A model generated the notes under the pieces. The model had not been told where the DNA came from. It was given only the letters and a program-made list of their open reading frames with translations, and did no database searches. Both the position numbers and the translations under genes were made by a program. From Chloroflexota bacterium (GTDB lineage: Bacteria; Chloroflexota; Ktedonobacteria; Ktedonobacterales; Ktedonobacteraceae): DNA of 64,000 nucleotides. Position 1 is the stretch's first letter; each line of letters begins with the position of its first letter. This document shows positions 35,976-44,800 of this stretch, piece by piece. The DNA lies in the NCBI GenBank assembly GCA_902812455.1, contig CADDZH010000002.1, forward strand, positions 45,157 through 109,156, in the 5' to 3' direction.

Positions 35976-36312
35976 GTTACTCACCTCGTTGTGTCTAGGC
36001 AGCAGGACGCGAAGCAGGGCACAAGATATCTGCTGGTTGCAGGCCGTCTCCTACTTCTCCCACGTCCTGGTAGCTGTGTTGTGATACCTACTTTCAAAAA
36101 GCCTGACAGCGGTAATAAATAGTGTCCGTAGAACGGACATCTGTACACAAGTCACATATTACACAACTGCCGGAGCCGTGTCAAGAATATCGTTGAGGCT
36201 GATCTGGACAACATGGCATAGTTTCTGGTACGATGAGCGCAGAGAAAAACATTATGGCGTTCACCTGCACATGTACCCCAGAAGGGTGCTGGTGTGCTAA
36301 AGGGACAAAAGG
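35976..36312. other. Divergent control region between amidohydrolase and IclR genes
   Basis: 337 bases without a gene, AT-richer than the surroundings between about 36090 and 36260. It contains the perfect palindrome at 36123-36139. Promoters for both directions are expected, but no clear -35/-10 pair was found by eye in either. The IclR gene ATG at 36313 has AAAGGGACAAAAGG before it. Confidence 0.6.
36123..36139. promoter_or_regulatory. Putative IclR-type operator, TGTCCGT-N3-ACGGACA
   Basis: A perfect inverted repeat with 7-base arms and a 3-base centre, which can also be written as GTCCG-N5-CGGAC. The same GTCCG-N5-CGGAC core is found at 37231-37245 in front of the CoA-transferase gene. 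The shared motif sits on both sides of the regulator gene, which makes it the likely binding site of that regulator. Confidence 0.65.
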
Positions 36313-37119
36313 ATGCGTGGCGAAACAGGACCCGACTTCATTGAGGCGCTGGCACGCGGATTAGATGTCATCCGGGCGTTCGGGCCCAATCGGCCAATCA
36401 TGAGCCTGAGCGAGGTAGCGGAGGCTACCGGGCTGGCTCGACCAACAGCGCGCCGCATGCTGCTCACGCTTGAGGAGTTGGGGTATGTTCGCCTGGCACA
36501 GGGTGGGTTTGCGCTCACTCCGCGCGTGCTCGAGCTTGGCATGGCCTATATTGGTTCGACCGGCATCTGGGAAATTGCACGCCCGCACATGGAACAGCTT
36601 GTGAAATGCACAGGCGAATCGTCGTCGCTCGCGCAACTCGACGGGTCCGACATCGTCTATGTTGCGCGCGTGGCGGTGCCGAAGATCATCACCCTCGCGG
36701 TAACCATCGGCACACGCTTTCCGGCCCTTCAGACCTCGCTTGGGAAAGTGCTACTCGCTGAGTTGCCGCCCGGCGAGCTGGAACGAGTGCTTGCACAGCC
36801 AAGTCGCTCCGGCATCACCCCACTCTGGCAGCCAACAGTAGAGGAGCGCGACCGCGTTCTGGACGAAGTGCGAAGGAGAGGCTGGGCACTCAGCGACGAA
36901 CACCTGGCGCCCGGCATACGCTCGATTGCCGCGCCTGTACGCGATGGATCCAATCATGTAGTTGCCGCACTCAACGTCACTGTTCATGCGGCAGAAACAA
37001 GCATCGAGACACTCACCGGGAAGTACCTTCCGCTGCTGTTGCAGACTGCTGCTGCAATCAGCGCTGACTGGGCGCGGTGGCAAAGCCGTCCAGAGATAAC
37101 CCTGGTGCCAGGCAATTAA
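36313..37119 (+). CDS. IclR-family transcriptional regulator (PcaU/PobR-like)
   Basis: A 268-residue regulator. The N-terminal winged helix (about 8-70) contains SLSEVAEATGLARPTARRMLLTLEELGYV. The effector domain has GTRFPALQTSLGKVLLAELP, which resembles the beta-ketoadipate (PcaR/PcaU/PobR) branch whose members respond to aromatic acids. The regulator sits between two divergent sets of catabolic genes, and palindromes of the form GTCCG-N5-CGGAC lie on both sides. It probably controls both sets, acting as a repressor at the right-hand promoter, since that site lies downstream of the -10. The ligand is likely an aromatic or ring-cleavage intermediate, by inference only. Confidence 0.87.
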   Translation: MRGETGPDFIEALARGLDVIRAFGPNRPIMSLSEVAEATGLARPTARRMLLTLEELGYVRLAQGGFALTPRVLELGMAYIGSTGIWEIARPHMEQLVKCTGESSSLAQLDGSDIVYVARVAVPKIITLAVTIGTRFPALQTSLGKVLLAELPPGELERVLAQPSRSGITPLWQPTVEERDRVLDEVRRRGWALSDEHLAPGIRSIAAPVRDGSNHVVAALNVTVHAAETSIETLTGKYLPLLLQTAAAISADWARWQSRPEITLVPGN

Positions 37120-37184
37120 GTGCAACCACCTGAAAAGCTCCTACCTGATCCCATCGCTTCCCTCTGACTCTATGACTCTACATC

Positions 37185-37213
37185 TTGACTTCGCCTTCCA
37201 TGTTGTCTATACT
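37185..37213 (+). promoter_or_regulatory. Sigma-70-type promoter of the CoA-transferase / ring-cleavage operon
   Basis: TTGACT (37185-37190) and TATACT (37208-37213) are separated by exactly 17 bases. The expected transcription start is near 37220, which leaves a leader of about 118 bases before ATG 37338. The putative operator directly follows the -10 box, which would suit repression. Confidence 0.65.
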
Positions 37214-37221
37214 TATCTCAT

Positions 37222-37246
37222 CGGACAATCGTCCGCATTACGGACA
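37222..37246. promoter_or_regulatory. Putative IclR-type operator, overlapping palindromes at the transcription start
   Basis: CGGAC-AATC-GTCCG (37222-37235) overlaps GTCCG-CATTA-CGGAC (37231-37245). The second has exactly the core and 5-base spacing of the palindrome at 36123. Three half-sites in tandem suggest cooperative binding. The site covers about +1 to +26 of the promoter at 37185. Confidence 0.62.
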
Positions 37247-37337
37247 ACCAGCAGTGCGAGATAGCGATGACCACGCCAGGCGATGTATAATACGCTCGTG
37301 CAATCACTCGCTACCATTTACTGGAGGCGTGAACTTT

Positions 37338-38543
37338 ATGCCGGAGCAGGACAACGAGAAAACCAGGCAGGGAGCCGTTCGCAGACCCGGGCCGCTTGAG
37401 GGACTGCTGATCGCCGACTTTTCAAGAGTACTGGCTGGCCCGTACTGCACGATGCTGCTGGGCGACCTCGGTGCAACGGTGATTAAGGTCGAAAGCCCCA
37501 CCGGGGATGACACCCGGAACTGGATGCCACCAGAGCGCGATGGCGTGGCGACGTACTACCTGGCTATCAATCGTAACAAGCGCTCGGTCATCCTCGATTT
37601 TAATGATTCTGCTGATCTGCGACTGGCCCACAAACTCGCTGCTCGCGCTGACGTCTTCGTCGAAAATTTTAAGCCCGGTGGTCTTAAGCGCTTCGGCCTG
37701 GACTATGACGCGGTCAGGCAGCAGAACCCTGGGATCATCTACGCATCCATCAGCGGCTTCGGTACGGCACAGGGAGCATCTCTGCCCGGCTACGACCTCA
37801 TCGTGCAAGCCATGTCCGGGTTAATGAGCCTCACGGGTGATCCTGATGGCCCTGCCTATCGCTCCGGCATCTCGGTATTTGATGTGATGGCCGGGCTGCA
37901 TGCAACCATCGGCATCCTGGCTGCCCTCAATCACCGCAATCATACAGGTGAAGGCCAGCATGTGGAAGTAAGCCTGTTCGCCTCGGCGCTTTCAGGGATG
38001 GTCAACCAGACATCTGCCTATGTGGCTGGTGGCGTTATTCCAACTCGCATGGGCAATGCCCATCCTAGCCTGTTCCCTTACGAACCCCTTCCCACAGCGG
38101 ATGTGGACCTTGTGATCGCTGCCGGGAACAATGGGCAGTTCAGCAAACTATGCGAGATTCTCGGCCTCCCTGAGTTGCCGCATGACCCCAGGTTTGCGAC
38201 CACCAAAGATCGCAACCGCAATCGCGAGGCCCTGCGCCCGCTGCTGGTTGAACGGCTGCGCACCAGAACGGCCAACGAATGGTTCCAGAGGTTGAGCGCT
38301 GCCGGCGTGCCGTGCGGCCCGATCAATAGCATTGAAGGCGGGGTTACGTTCGCTCGCGAAATCGGACTTGATCCCGTCGTCGAAGTTGGCGCGGGGGATG
38401 CTGCCGTGCCGGTGATTCGTCACCCGATTTCGTTCTCCCTCACGCCTGCGCGCCACAAGCTGCCGCCTCCGGCTCTCGGCCAGGATAACGAGCAGATTCG
38501 GGCCTGGCTCAGCCAGGAGACACACATAGATCGAGAAGGCTGA
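37338..38543 (+). CDS. CaiB/BaiF family CoA-transferase (class III)
   Basis: A 401-residue protein with the interlocked-ring fold signatures of class III CoA-transferases: LIADFSRVLAGPYCTMLLGDLGATVIKVE at the N-terminus and VFVENFKPG. The catalytic Asp is in PGYDLIVQAMSG, and GEGQHVEVSLFASAL follows. These enzymes move CoA between carboxylic acids. ATG 37338 follows CTGGAGGCGTG; frames further upstream cross the promoter and operator and are excluded. It is the first gene of the ring-cleavage operon, 39 bases before a citryl-CoA-lyase-like gene. A natural reading is that it activates a carboxylate which the next enzyme cleaves. Confidence 0.9.
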   Translation: MPEQDNEKTRQGAVRRPGPLEGLLIADFSRVLAGPYCTMLLGDLGATVIKVESPTGDDTRNWMPPERDGVATYYLAINRNKRSVILDFNDSADLRLAHKLAARADVFVENFKPGGLKRFGLDYDAVRQQNPGIIYASISGFGTAQGASLPGYDLIVQAMSGLMSLTGDPDGPAYRSGISVFDVMAGLHATIGILAALNHRNHTGEGQHVEVSLFASALSGMVNQTSAYVAGGVIPTRMGNAHPSLFPYEPLPTADVDLVIAAGNNGQFSKLCEILGLPELPHDPRFATTKDRNRNREALRPLLVERLRTRTANEWFQRLSAAGVPCGPINSIEGGVTFAREIGLDPVVEVGAGDAAVPVIRHPISFSLTPARHKLPPPALGQDNEQIRAWLSQETHIDREG

Positions 38544-38582
38544 GAACCGTCGTAAGGTATATTTATAAGAGAGAAGGAACAG

Positions 38583-39386
38583 ATGGAATATCCGACCGGA
38601 ATCGGTACGTCTGATGCCACTGGCATTCACCTGCTTGGTCACGATCTCGCTCATGAGCTGATTGGGAAGATCGGGTTTGGCGAGCTGGCTCTCTGGCTTG
38701 CCACGCAGCAGCGACCAACGCCGCAGCAAGTGCGTGTGTTTGAGGCAGTGCTCGTCTCGCTGGCTGACCATGGCTTTACTCCGACCGCCATCGCGGCCCG
38801 CCTGACCCTGTACAGCGCTCCAGATGCGCTTCAGGGCGCGATGGCAGCGGGCCTGCTGGGTGGCGGCTCGCGCTTCCTCGGCGTCACGGAAGACACAGGC
38901 CGCTTTCTCGCCGGTGTGCTGGCAAGCGTCGCAGGCGATCTTCCCCAGACTAATGAACAGTGGGACGCGCTTGCCCGCAAGGCTGTTGCCGAGCAGCGCG
39001 CTGCCGGCCGCTTTGTTCCCGGACTGGGCCACCCGGTGCATAAGAAGGTTGATCCTCGTACCGCCGTAATCATCGGGATCGCCGAGCAGGAGGGCCTGCG
39101 GGGGCCGCACCTGCGGCTGTTTGAGGCTATCGGTCGTGTCCATGCCGAGATACTTGGCCGCAGGCTGCCACTCAACGGCGCCGGAGTGGCAGGCGCCGCA
39201 CTTGCCGATATCGGGCTGCCGCCGGAGTTGCTGCGTGGTGTGGCCTTGCTCGCGCGTGCCGCTGGCCTGCTCGGCCACATCGCTGAAGAGCTGCGCCATC
39301 CTCTTGCGCCTGACATCTACGCTGCAATCGACCGGAACGCTGTGTACCGGCCGGCTGCAAGCAATGATAACACAGAACAACGCTAG
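38583..39386 (+). CDS. Citryl-CoA lyase-like protein (short citrate synthase family)
   Basis: A 267-residue protein of the citrate-synthase fold without the large N-terminal domain. It shows the family segments RPTPQQVRVFEAVLVSLADHGFTPT and FVPGLGHPVHKKVDPR, the latter with an active-site His in GHPVHK. LGHIAEELRHPLAPDIYAAID lies at the C-terminus. Short members catalyse retro-Claisen cleavage of citryl-CoA to acetyl-CoA and oxaloacetate, or act on related tricarboxylate-CoA esters. Coupled with the CoA-transferase upstream and the LigAB dioxygenase downstream, it could cleave a CoA ester of a ring-fission product. GAGAAGGAACAG precedes the ATG. Confidence 0.82.
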   Translation: MEYPTGIGTSDATGIHLLGHDLAHELIGKIGFGELALWLATQQRPTPQQVRVFEAVLVSLADHGFTPTAIAARLTLYSAPDALQGAMAAGLLGGGSRFLGVTEDTGRFLAGVLASVAGDLPQTNEQWDALARKAVAEQRAAGRFVPGLGHPVHKKVDPRTAVIIGIAEQEGLRGPHLRLFEAIGRVHAEILGRRLPLNGAGVAGAALADIGLPPELLRGVALLARAAGLLGHIAEELRHPLAPDIYAAIDRNAVYRPAASNDNTEQR

Positions 39387-39476
39387 CCTGATGGTACATG
39401 CCGTATGCGTAGATTTCACTAGATGAGTGCAGTGATCAAGACATTGTTCTATGTTTAGAAAGGCAGGTATTTACTT

Positions 39477-40337
39477 ATGGCAAAGCTTGTCGCCATCCTT
39501 GCTACCACCCACCATCCATTCTTCTACCGTGCCAGCACCGCACCACCGGAAAGCAGGCCCGATTTTGCGGATGAGTGGGTGCGCAAAGTGCTGGCCTACC
39601 GCGAAACGTTGACCCGGGCCAGGCCAGAGGTACTGGTCATGGTTGGCTCTGACCACTTCCACCAGCTCTTCTACGATAATATGCCGCAGTTCCTCATCGG
39701 CAAAGCGCCGTTCTACGACGCGAACTACTACAATGAAGAGCGCGAATTCGGGCTGCCGCGCATGTTCCTCAAGGGTCACGAAGAACTTTCGGCCTATCTT
39801 CTTCGTGCCGGGCTTGATGCTGGTTTCGACTTCGCCTTCAGCAACGAACTGCGCGTCGACCATAGTATTACATGCCCCATCATTACGACGCGCCCGCAAG
39901 CGGATCTGCCCATTGTGCCCATCTACACGAATATTTTCGCTCCGCCGCTTCCACAGCCCTGGCGGTTCGTCGAGCTGGGCCGCACCCTGCGCCGCCTCGT
40001 CGAGGCCTGGCCCAGCGACCAGCGTGTAGCCATTATCGGAACCGGTCACCTGTCCCTTGAACTGGGCGGGCCACGCCAGTTTGGCCCTCATGGGCCTGAC
40101 CCTGAGTTCGACCGCAAGGCCGTCGAATGGATTGCCAATGGCGACATTGAAGGCGCATTACGCGAAGTGACGCTTGAAAGCCTGTGGATACCAGGGAATG
40201 CCACGCATGGCTTCCTCGACTTCATGCTGATGATGGGCGTGGCCGGAGAAGTCCGGGCCGATTACGCCGATACCCTCGACCTGTTCCACACGATGGAAGC
40301 CTACTTTACATGGTATCCGAAAGGAGTCAACGCATGA
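39477..40337 (+). CDS. Class III extradiol ring-cleavage dioxygenase, catalytic subunit (LigB-like)
   Basis: A 286-residue catalytic subunit. Likely iron ligands are H12 (TTHHPFFYR), a His in MVGSDHFHQLFYDN, and a C-terminal Glu; SNELRVDHSITCP in the middle is also typical. Members open catechol-like rings (protocatechuate 4,5-, gallate or 2,3-dihydroxyphenylpropionate) next to the diol with Fe(II) and oxygen. The adjacent LigA-like gene, overlapping by four bases (ATGA), makes the protocatechuate/gallate two-subunit type most likely. It is the third gene of the operon, 90 bases after the lyase. Confidence 0.85.
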   Translation: MAKLVAILATTHHPFFYRASTAPPESRPDFADEWVRKVLAYRETLTRARPEVLVMVGSDHFHQLFYDNMPQFLIGKAPFYDANYYNEEREFGLPRMFLKGHEELSAYLLRAGLDAGFDFAFSNELRVDHSITCPIITTRPQADLPIVPIYTNIFAPPLPQPWRFVELGRTLRRLVEAWPSDQRVAIIGTGHLSLELGGPRQFGPHGPDPEFDRKAVEWIANGDIEGALREVTLESLWIPGNATHGFLDFMLMMGVAGEVRADYADTLDLFHTMEAYFTWYPKGVNA

Positions 40338-40696
40338 GCAAGTATCTCCTAAATAAATTCCTCTTCACGATTGATCGCGACCCGGAGCTGGTTGAGCGCT
40401 ACCGCGAAGACCCGCGCGGCACCGTCGCCTGGTGGGAAGCCGAGAGGGCCAACGTCATCTTGAACCTGCCTGAGATCGAACGCAGCACCTGGCAGCAGTT
40501 TACCGAAGAAGAGCGTGAGGCGCTGGCGACGCATGACTACGTGAAGCTTTTCGAGCTGGGAGCGCATAATTTCCTGACGCTCACCCTCTTTATCGCCCTG
40601 TTCGAGCGTGATTATGCGGAGCCGCTGGGCTTCCAGCGCGAGTATGCGAGGAGGCTCCAGCACTGGTCGCTGCCCTACCCGGACATCACGACATGA
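40334..40696 (+). CDS. Extradiol dioxygenase small subunit (LigA-like)
   Basis: A 120-residue, mostly helical protein resembling the alpha subunit of protocatechuate 4,5-dioxygenase: YLLNKFLFTIDRDPELVERYREDP, LTEEER-like FTEEEREALATHDYVKLFELGAH, then N-F-L. It caps the active site of the LigB-type subunit. The ATG at 40334 overlaps the LigB stop (ATGA); a longer in-frame reading from 40184 would lie inside LigB and is rejected. The stop lies 40 bases before the GTG of the MetE-like gene. Confidence 0.82.
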   Translation: MSKYLLNKFLFTIDRDPELVERYREDPRGTVAWWEAERANVILNLPEIERSTWQQFTEEEREALATHDYVKLFELGAHNFLTLTLFIALFERDYAEPLGFQREYARRLQHWSLPYPDITT

Positions 40697-40736
40697 CGGG
40701 GACTGTATTGCGACGCTGCGGCAAGGAGGAAATATC

Positions 40737-41762
40737 GTGGCTGAGAGGCTTTTGACGACGGTTGTGGGCAGTTATCCTCAACCTGAGTGGCTGGTTGATC
40801 GCAAGAACTTGCAGAGCCGGTTACCCCCTCGCATCCGGGCGCGTGAAATCTGGCGCATCCCAGAACCCCTGCTGCAACAGGCCCAGGATGATGCAACCCT
40901 GCTCGCCATTCGCGACATGGAACGTGCAGGCATAGACATTATTTCTGACGGGGAGATACGTAGGGAGAGCTACTCCAACCACTTCGTCACCGCATTAGAC
41001 GGGATGGACCTCGATAATCCCGGGGTGGTCCTGGGTCGCTCAGGCTTGCCCAACCTTGTCCCGCGAGTCGTTGGGCCGATCCACCGCTCACACCCGGTTG
41101 AAGTACGCGATGTGGAGTTTCTGCGACGCAACACCGGCCGCCGCATCAAAATCACCGTGCCTGGGCCTTTCACGATCACCCAGCAGGCGCAGGATGACTA
41201 TTACCAGGATGAGAGAGCGCTGGCATTGGATATTGCGGCAGCCGTCAACGAGGAGCTCAAAAGCCTGCGGGCAGCAGGTGCTGACGTGGTACAAATTGAT
41301 GAACCATACCTGCAAGCGAAGCCGGAGAAAGCCAGGGAGTACGGGGTAGAGGTCATCAACCGGGCGCTGGAGGGGATTGAAGGACTAACGGCGCTGCACC
41401 TCTGCTTCGGGTATGCTGCTATTGTTCATGATCGGCCTCAGCAGTACGCATTCCTTACGGAGCTACGTGATTGTGTCGTCGAGCAGATTTCGCTTGAAGC
41501 GGCTCAGCCACACCTCGATCTCTCAGTTCTAGCTCAATTCCCCCATAAAACTATCATTTTAGGCGTCTTGAATCTGGGCGATATGGAGGTGGAGACGCCG
41601 GAGACAGTGGCCGGAAGAATACGTGCAGCCTTGCAGTATGTAGAGCCGGAGCGCCTGATCCTGGCCCCGGATTGCGGCATGAAATACCTGCCACGAGAAG
41701 TCGCCTTTGGCAAGCTCTGTGCGCTGGTCGAAGGAGCCCGGATGGTGCGAGAGGAATTGTAG
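40737..41762 (+). CDS. MetE C-terminal-like (cobalamin-independent methionine synthase family) methyltransferase
   Basis: A 341-residue protein equivalent to the catalytic C-terminal barrel of MetE. It starts with LTTVVGSYPQPEWL and has DGEIRRESYSNHF, QIDEPYLQ, the HLCFG pair of zinc ligands and a second Cys in LAPDCGMKYLPRE. The start is GTG 40737, with AAGGAGG eight bases upstream. Short MetE homologues accept methyl groups from donors other than folate. As the last gene of a ring-cleavage operon it could serve methyl transfer from O-methylated aromatic substrates, or simply homocysteine methylation. That use is a guess from context. A TAG stop is followed by a short gap to the convergent regulator. 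Confidence 0.85.
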   Translation: MAERLLTTVVGSYPQPEWLVDRKNLQSRLPPRIRAREIWRIPEPLLQQAQDDATLLAIRDMERAGIDIISDGEIRRESYSNHFVTALDGMDLDNPGVVLGRSGLPNLVPRVVGPIHRSHPVEVRDVEFLRRNTGRRIKITVPGPFTITQQAQDDYYQDERALALDIAAAVNEELKSLRAAGADVVQIDEPYLQAKPEKAREYGVEVINRALEGIEGLTALHLCFGYAAIVHDRPQQYAFLTELRDCVVEQISLEAAQPHLDLSVLAQFPHKTIILGVLNLGDMEVETPETVAGRIRAALQYVEPERLILAPDCGMKYLPREVAFGKLCALVEGARMVREEL

Positions 41763-41808
41763 GGGCCCTCACCAAAGCCATTTCCAGGCGCTCCCGGCTC
41801 GATTCTGT

Positions 41809-44800
41809 TCAAACCAGGTGGTGTTCGACGGCAAAGCGGGTGGCCGCGCTGCGGGAGGAGACGCCCAGCTTATTGTAAATCGAGCTTAGATGCGTCGTGA
41901 CAGTGCGGTAACTGATGACGAGCCGGTCTGCGATCTCAGCATCCGAGAGCCCCTGGGCGACCAGGCGCAACACCTCCACTTCGCGTGCGGTCAGGCCAGC
42001 AGGGTAGGTGGGTGAGGTTCTTATCGTAGGAGTCGAGTGAGACCCGGCTGAGGGCGATGTAGGGATGGTAACCGGCCCTCGCGCGGCAAGTGCCTGGTCC
42101 AGGGTCATGCTGCGTCCCTCGGCCCATGCTGTCGCGAAGAATCGCTCCCCCAGTTGCGTGCGTGCGGCAGCCACGGCTTGCTCGTAGCTGGCACGATAGG
42201 CAGGCGGCATGGGAGAACCACTCGCCTCGCGCAGGGCCTCGGCTGCTCCCCAGAGGCGGGCTGCCCAGGCAGGTTCGCCCTGCTGCACAACCACCGCCGC
42301 TAATCCTTCCAGAGAGGTAGCGGTATCCCACTTGTAGGCCTCCCACTCTCTCGATAGGGCCAGGCTCTCCTCGTAAAGGGCGCGCGCAGTTGCATAGTTT
42401 CCCTGACCTGCTTCCAGCCTCGCTAGCAAGGAGAGCGATAAGATCGTGCCATCCTGATGCCCCATCTCCCTGGAGAGCGCCAGGCTCTCTTCAATTAACG
42501 GGCGTGCCAGACTGATATTGTTCTGCTGGAGGAAAACCTCTCCCAACATACCCTTCAGTTGGGCTTCCCACCCCTTATGGCCGATCTGCTTGCTGATGGC
42601 CAGCCCCTTCTCGAGCACCGCCTGAGCTTTCGTTGCATCACCCTCATAAATGAGCGTCTTTGCCAGGTAGAGGAGCACTACCATAACAGCCCCCCTATCC
42701 CCTAGCTCCCTGAAGAGCGCCAGGCTCTGCTCGGCCAGCAAGTGGGCCTTTGTGTAGTCGCCCTGGAAGAGGGCGGCCGTCGCCAGATTAGAGAGCGACC
42801 AGCCAATGTACTCCTTGTCTCCTAGCTCCTTGAAGAGCGCCAGGCTCTCTTCCGACCGTGAGCGGAGCACTGCAAGCTGGCTCTTCCTGAGGGCAACCAC
42901 CCCTAGACGAAGGGACGCATTTGCCATCCCTGCTTTGTCTCCCAGCTCCCGGTAGAGAGCCAGGCTCTCCTGGCACAGTCCCTCTGCCCTAGGGTGGCGC
43001 AGGAGGCTGGCCAACCAGCCGGCAGCTAGCAGCGCTTTCGCCCGCACAGGTGCTGCAACCCCCGCGGATCTCTCCAGCACTCGCGACAGCTCGGCCCATC
43101 CCTCACTTCTGGGTCCGCGCACAAACCAGAACCACCATAATGCTCCTCCTAAGCGCAAGGCCATCTCGATGCGCTCATGGCCCGCTTCTCCTTCGAGCAA
43201 CCAGTGGAGGGACGCACGCAGGTTGTCATGTTCCTGCTCTAAGCGGTCGAACCACATGGCCTGCTCCGGTCCGTGCAGCTCTGACTCTGCCTTTTCTGCC
43301 AGTGAGAGATAGTAACGCGCATGAGCCTGGCGGGTCATCTCTTCCTCCCCGGCGGCCTTGAGCGCTTCCAGCCCGTACTCGCGGATCGTCTCCAGCATCA
43401 GAAAGCGCGGCTCCTCTTCTGGCTCAGCCTGTCGCAGCAGGCTCTTGTCGATAAGCGAGCTAGCTCTCTCCAGCACATCGATAGTCAGGTCGCGGGCAGC
43501 GTTGCAGACCGCCTCTACTGCCTCGAGAGTACAGCCACCAACAAAGACCGAGAGCCGCCGGAAGAAGCGCTGCTCCTGGACATCTAAGAGGCGATAGCTC
43601 CAGTCGATAGTGTTGCGCAGGGTTTGCTGCCGGGCCGGGGCGTCGCGTAGACCGCCTGTCAAGAACGCCAACCGCTGGCCCAGGCGGGCGAGCAGCGCCT
43701 GCGGTGGCAGCAGTTTGATACGGGCGGCGGCCAGTTCAATAGCCAGGGGCAGGCCATCCAGGCGAGCACAGATCTCGGCCACCGCTGGGGCATTGGCGTT
43801 GGTCACCTGGAAGTCAGGCTTGACAGCTTGAGCACGCGCGATGAAGAGGGCCACCGCCTCATACTGCGAGAGCGCCACCAGATCGGGCAGGTGCCTGGGA
43901 TCGGGCAGCGAGAGCGGCGGCACGGCAAACTCATGCTCAGCCGAAAGGCGCAGTACCTGCCGGCTGGTGACCAGCAGCTTGAGGCGCGGGCAGGCCGCCA
44001 GCAGGTCTGCGAGTCCCGGCGCTGCGTCTACCACCTGCTCGAAGTTATCCAGCAGGAGCAGTAGCTCCTTCTCCTGGAGGAAGGTTTGCAACTGCTCCAG
44101 CATCGACCGAATTCCCATATCTTTGAGACCCAGGGTCTGGGCTATGGTAGGTATGACGAGATCAGGATCGCTCAAGGGAGCCAGGTTCACGAAAAAGACA
44201 CCGCCCGCGAAGCGGTCACTGAGTTCGGCAGCTACTTGCAAGCTCAGGCGCGTTTTGCCGCTGCCGCCAGGGCCCGTCAGGGTCAGCAGGCGGATGTCTT
44301 CGCGCTCGAGGAGCTGCTGGACAAGAGCCATTTCCCGTTCGCGCCCAATGAACGGCGTGGGCTGGACGGGCAGGTTGTGTGGGCGGATGTCCAGGGTCAG
44401 GAGAGGCGGGAAATCGGCAGGCAAACCATCTATAACGAGCTGGTAGAGGCGGCTCTTCTGTTGGAGATCCTTGAGGCGGTGCTCCCCAAGGTCGCGCAAG
44501 CTCACGCCTTCGGGCAGGCTGTGCTCCACCAGATCCCGTGTGGTCTGGGAAAGCAGCACCTGTCCTCCGTGCCCTACGCCCATGATTCTGGCTGCGTGAT
44601 GCACATCCAGGCCCACGTAGCCTTCCGCCGTCCACTGCGGCTCGCCCGTATGCAGCCCCATACGCACCCGCACCGTCACCCCTTCCGGCCAGGCATGTGA
44701 AGCGAGGGCGCGTTGGGCAGCCACGGCGGCTGCGACGGCATCGGTAGCGCGCGCAAACGTCACGAAGAAAGCATCCCCCTTCATATCGACCTCGTGACCG

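Noticed and set aside
38148..39419. Minus-strand open frame of 423 codons opposite the CoA-transferase and lyase genes
   Set aside because: It covers parts of two genes plus their gap, with no motif or start signal. The plus-strand genes are well supported.
41758..41767. TGTAGGGGCC at the end of the MetE-like gene, matching the first ten bases of the palindromic repeat
   Set aside because: The following bases (CTCACCAAAG) do not continue the repeat and there is no second arm, so it is probably a chance match.
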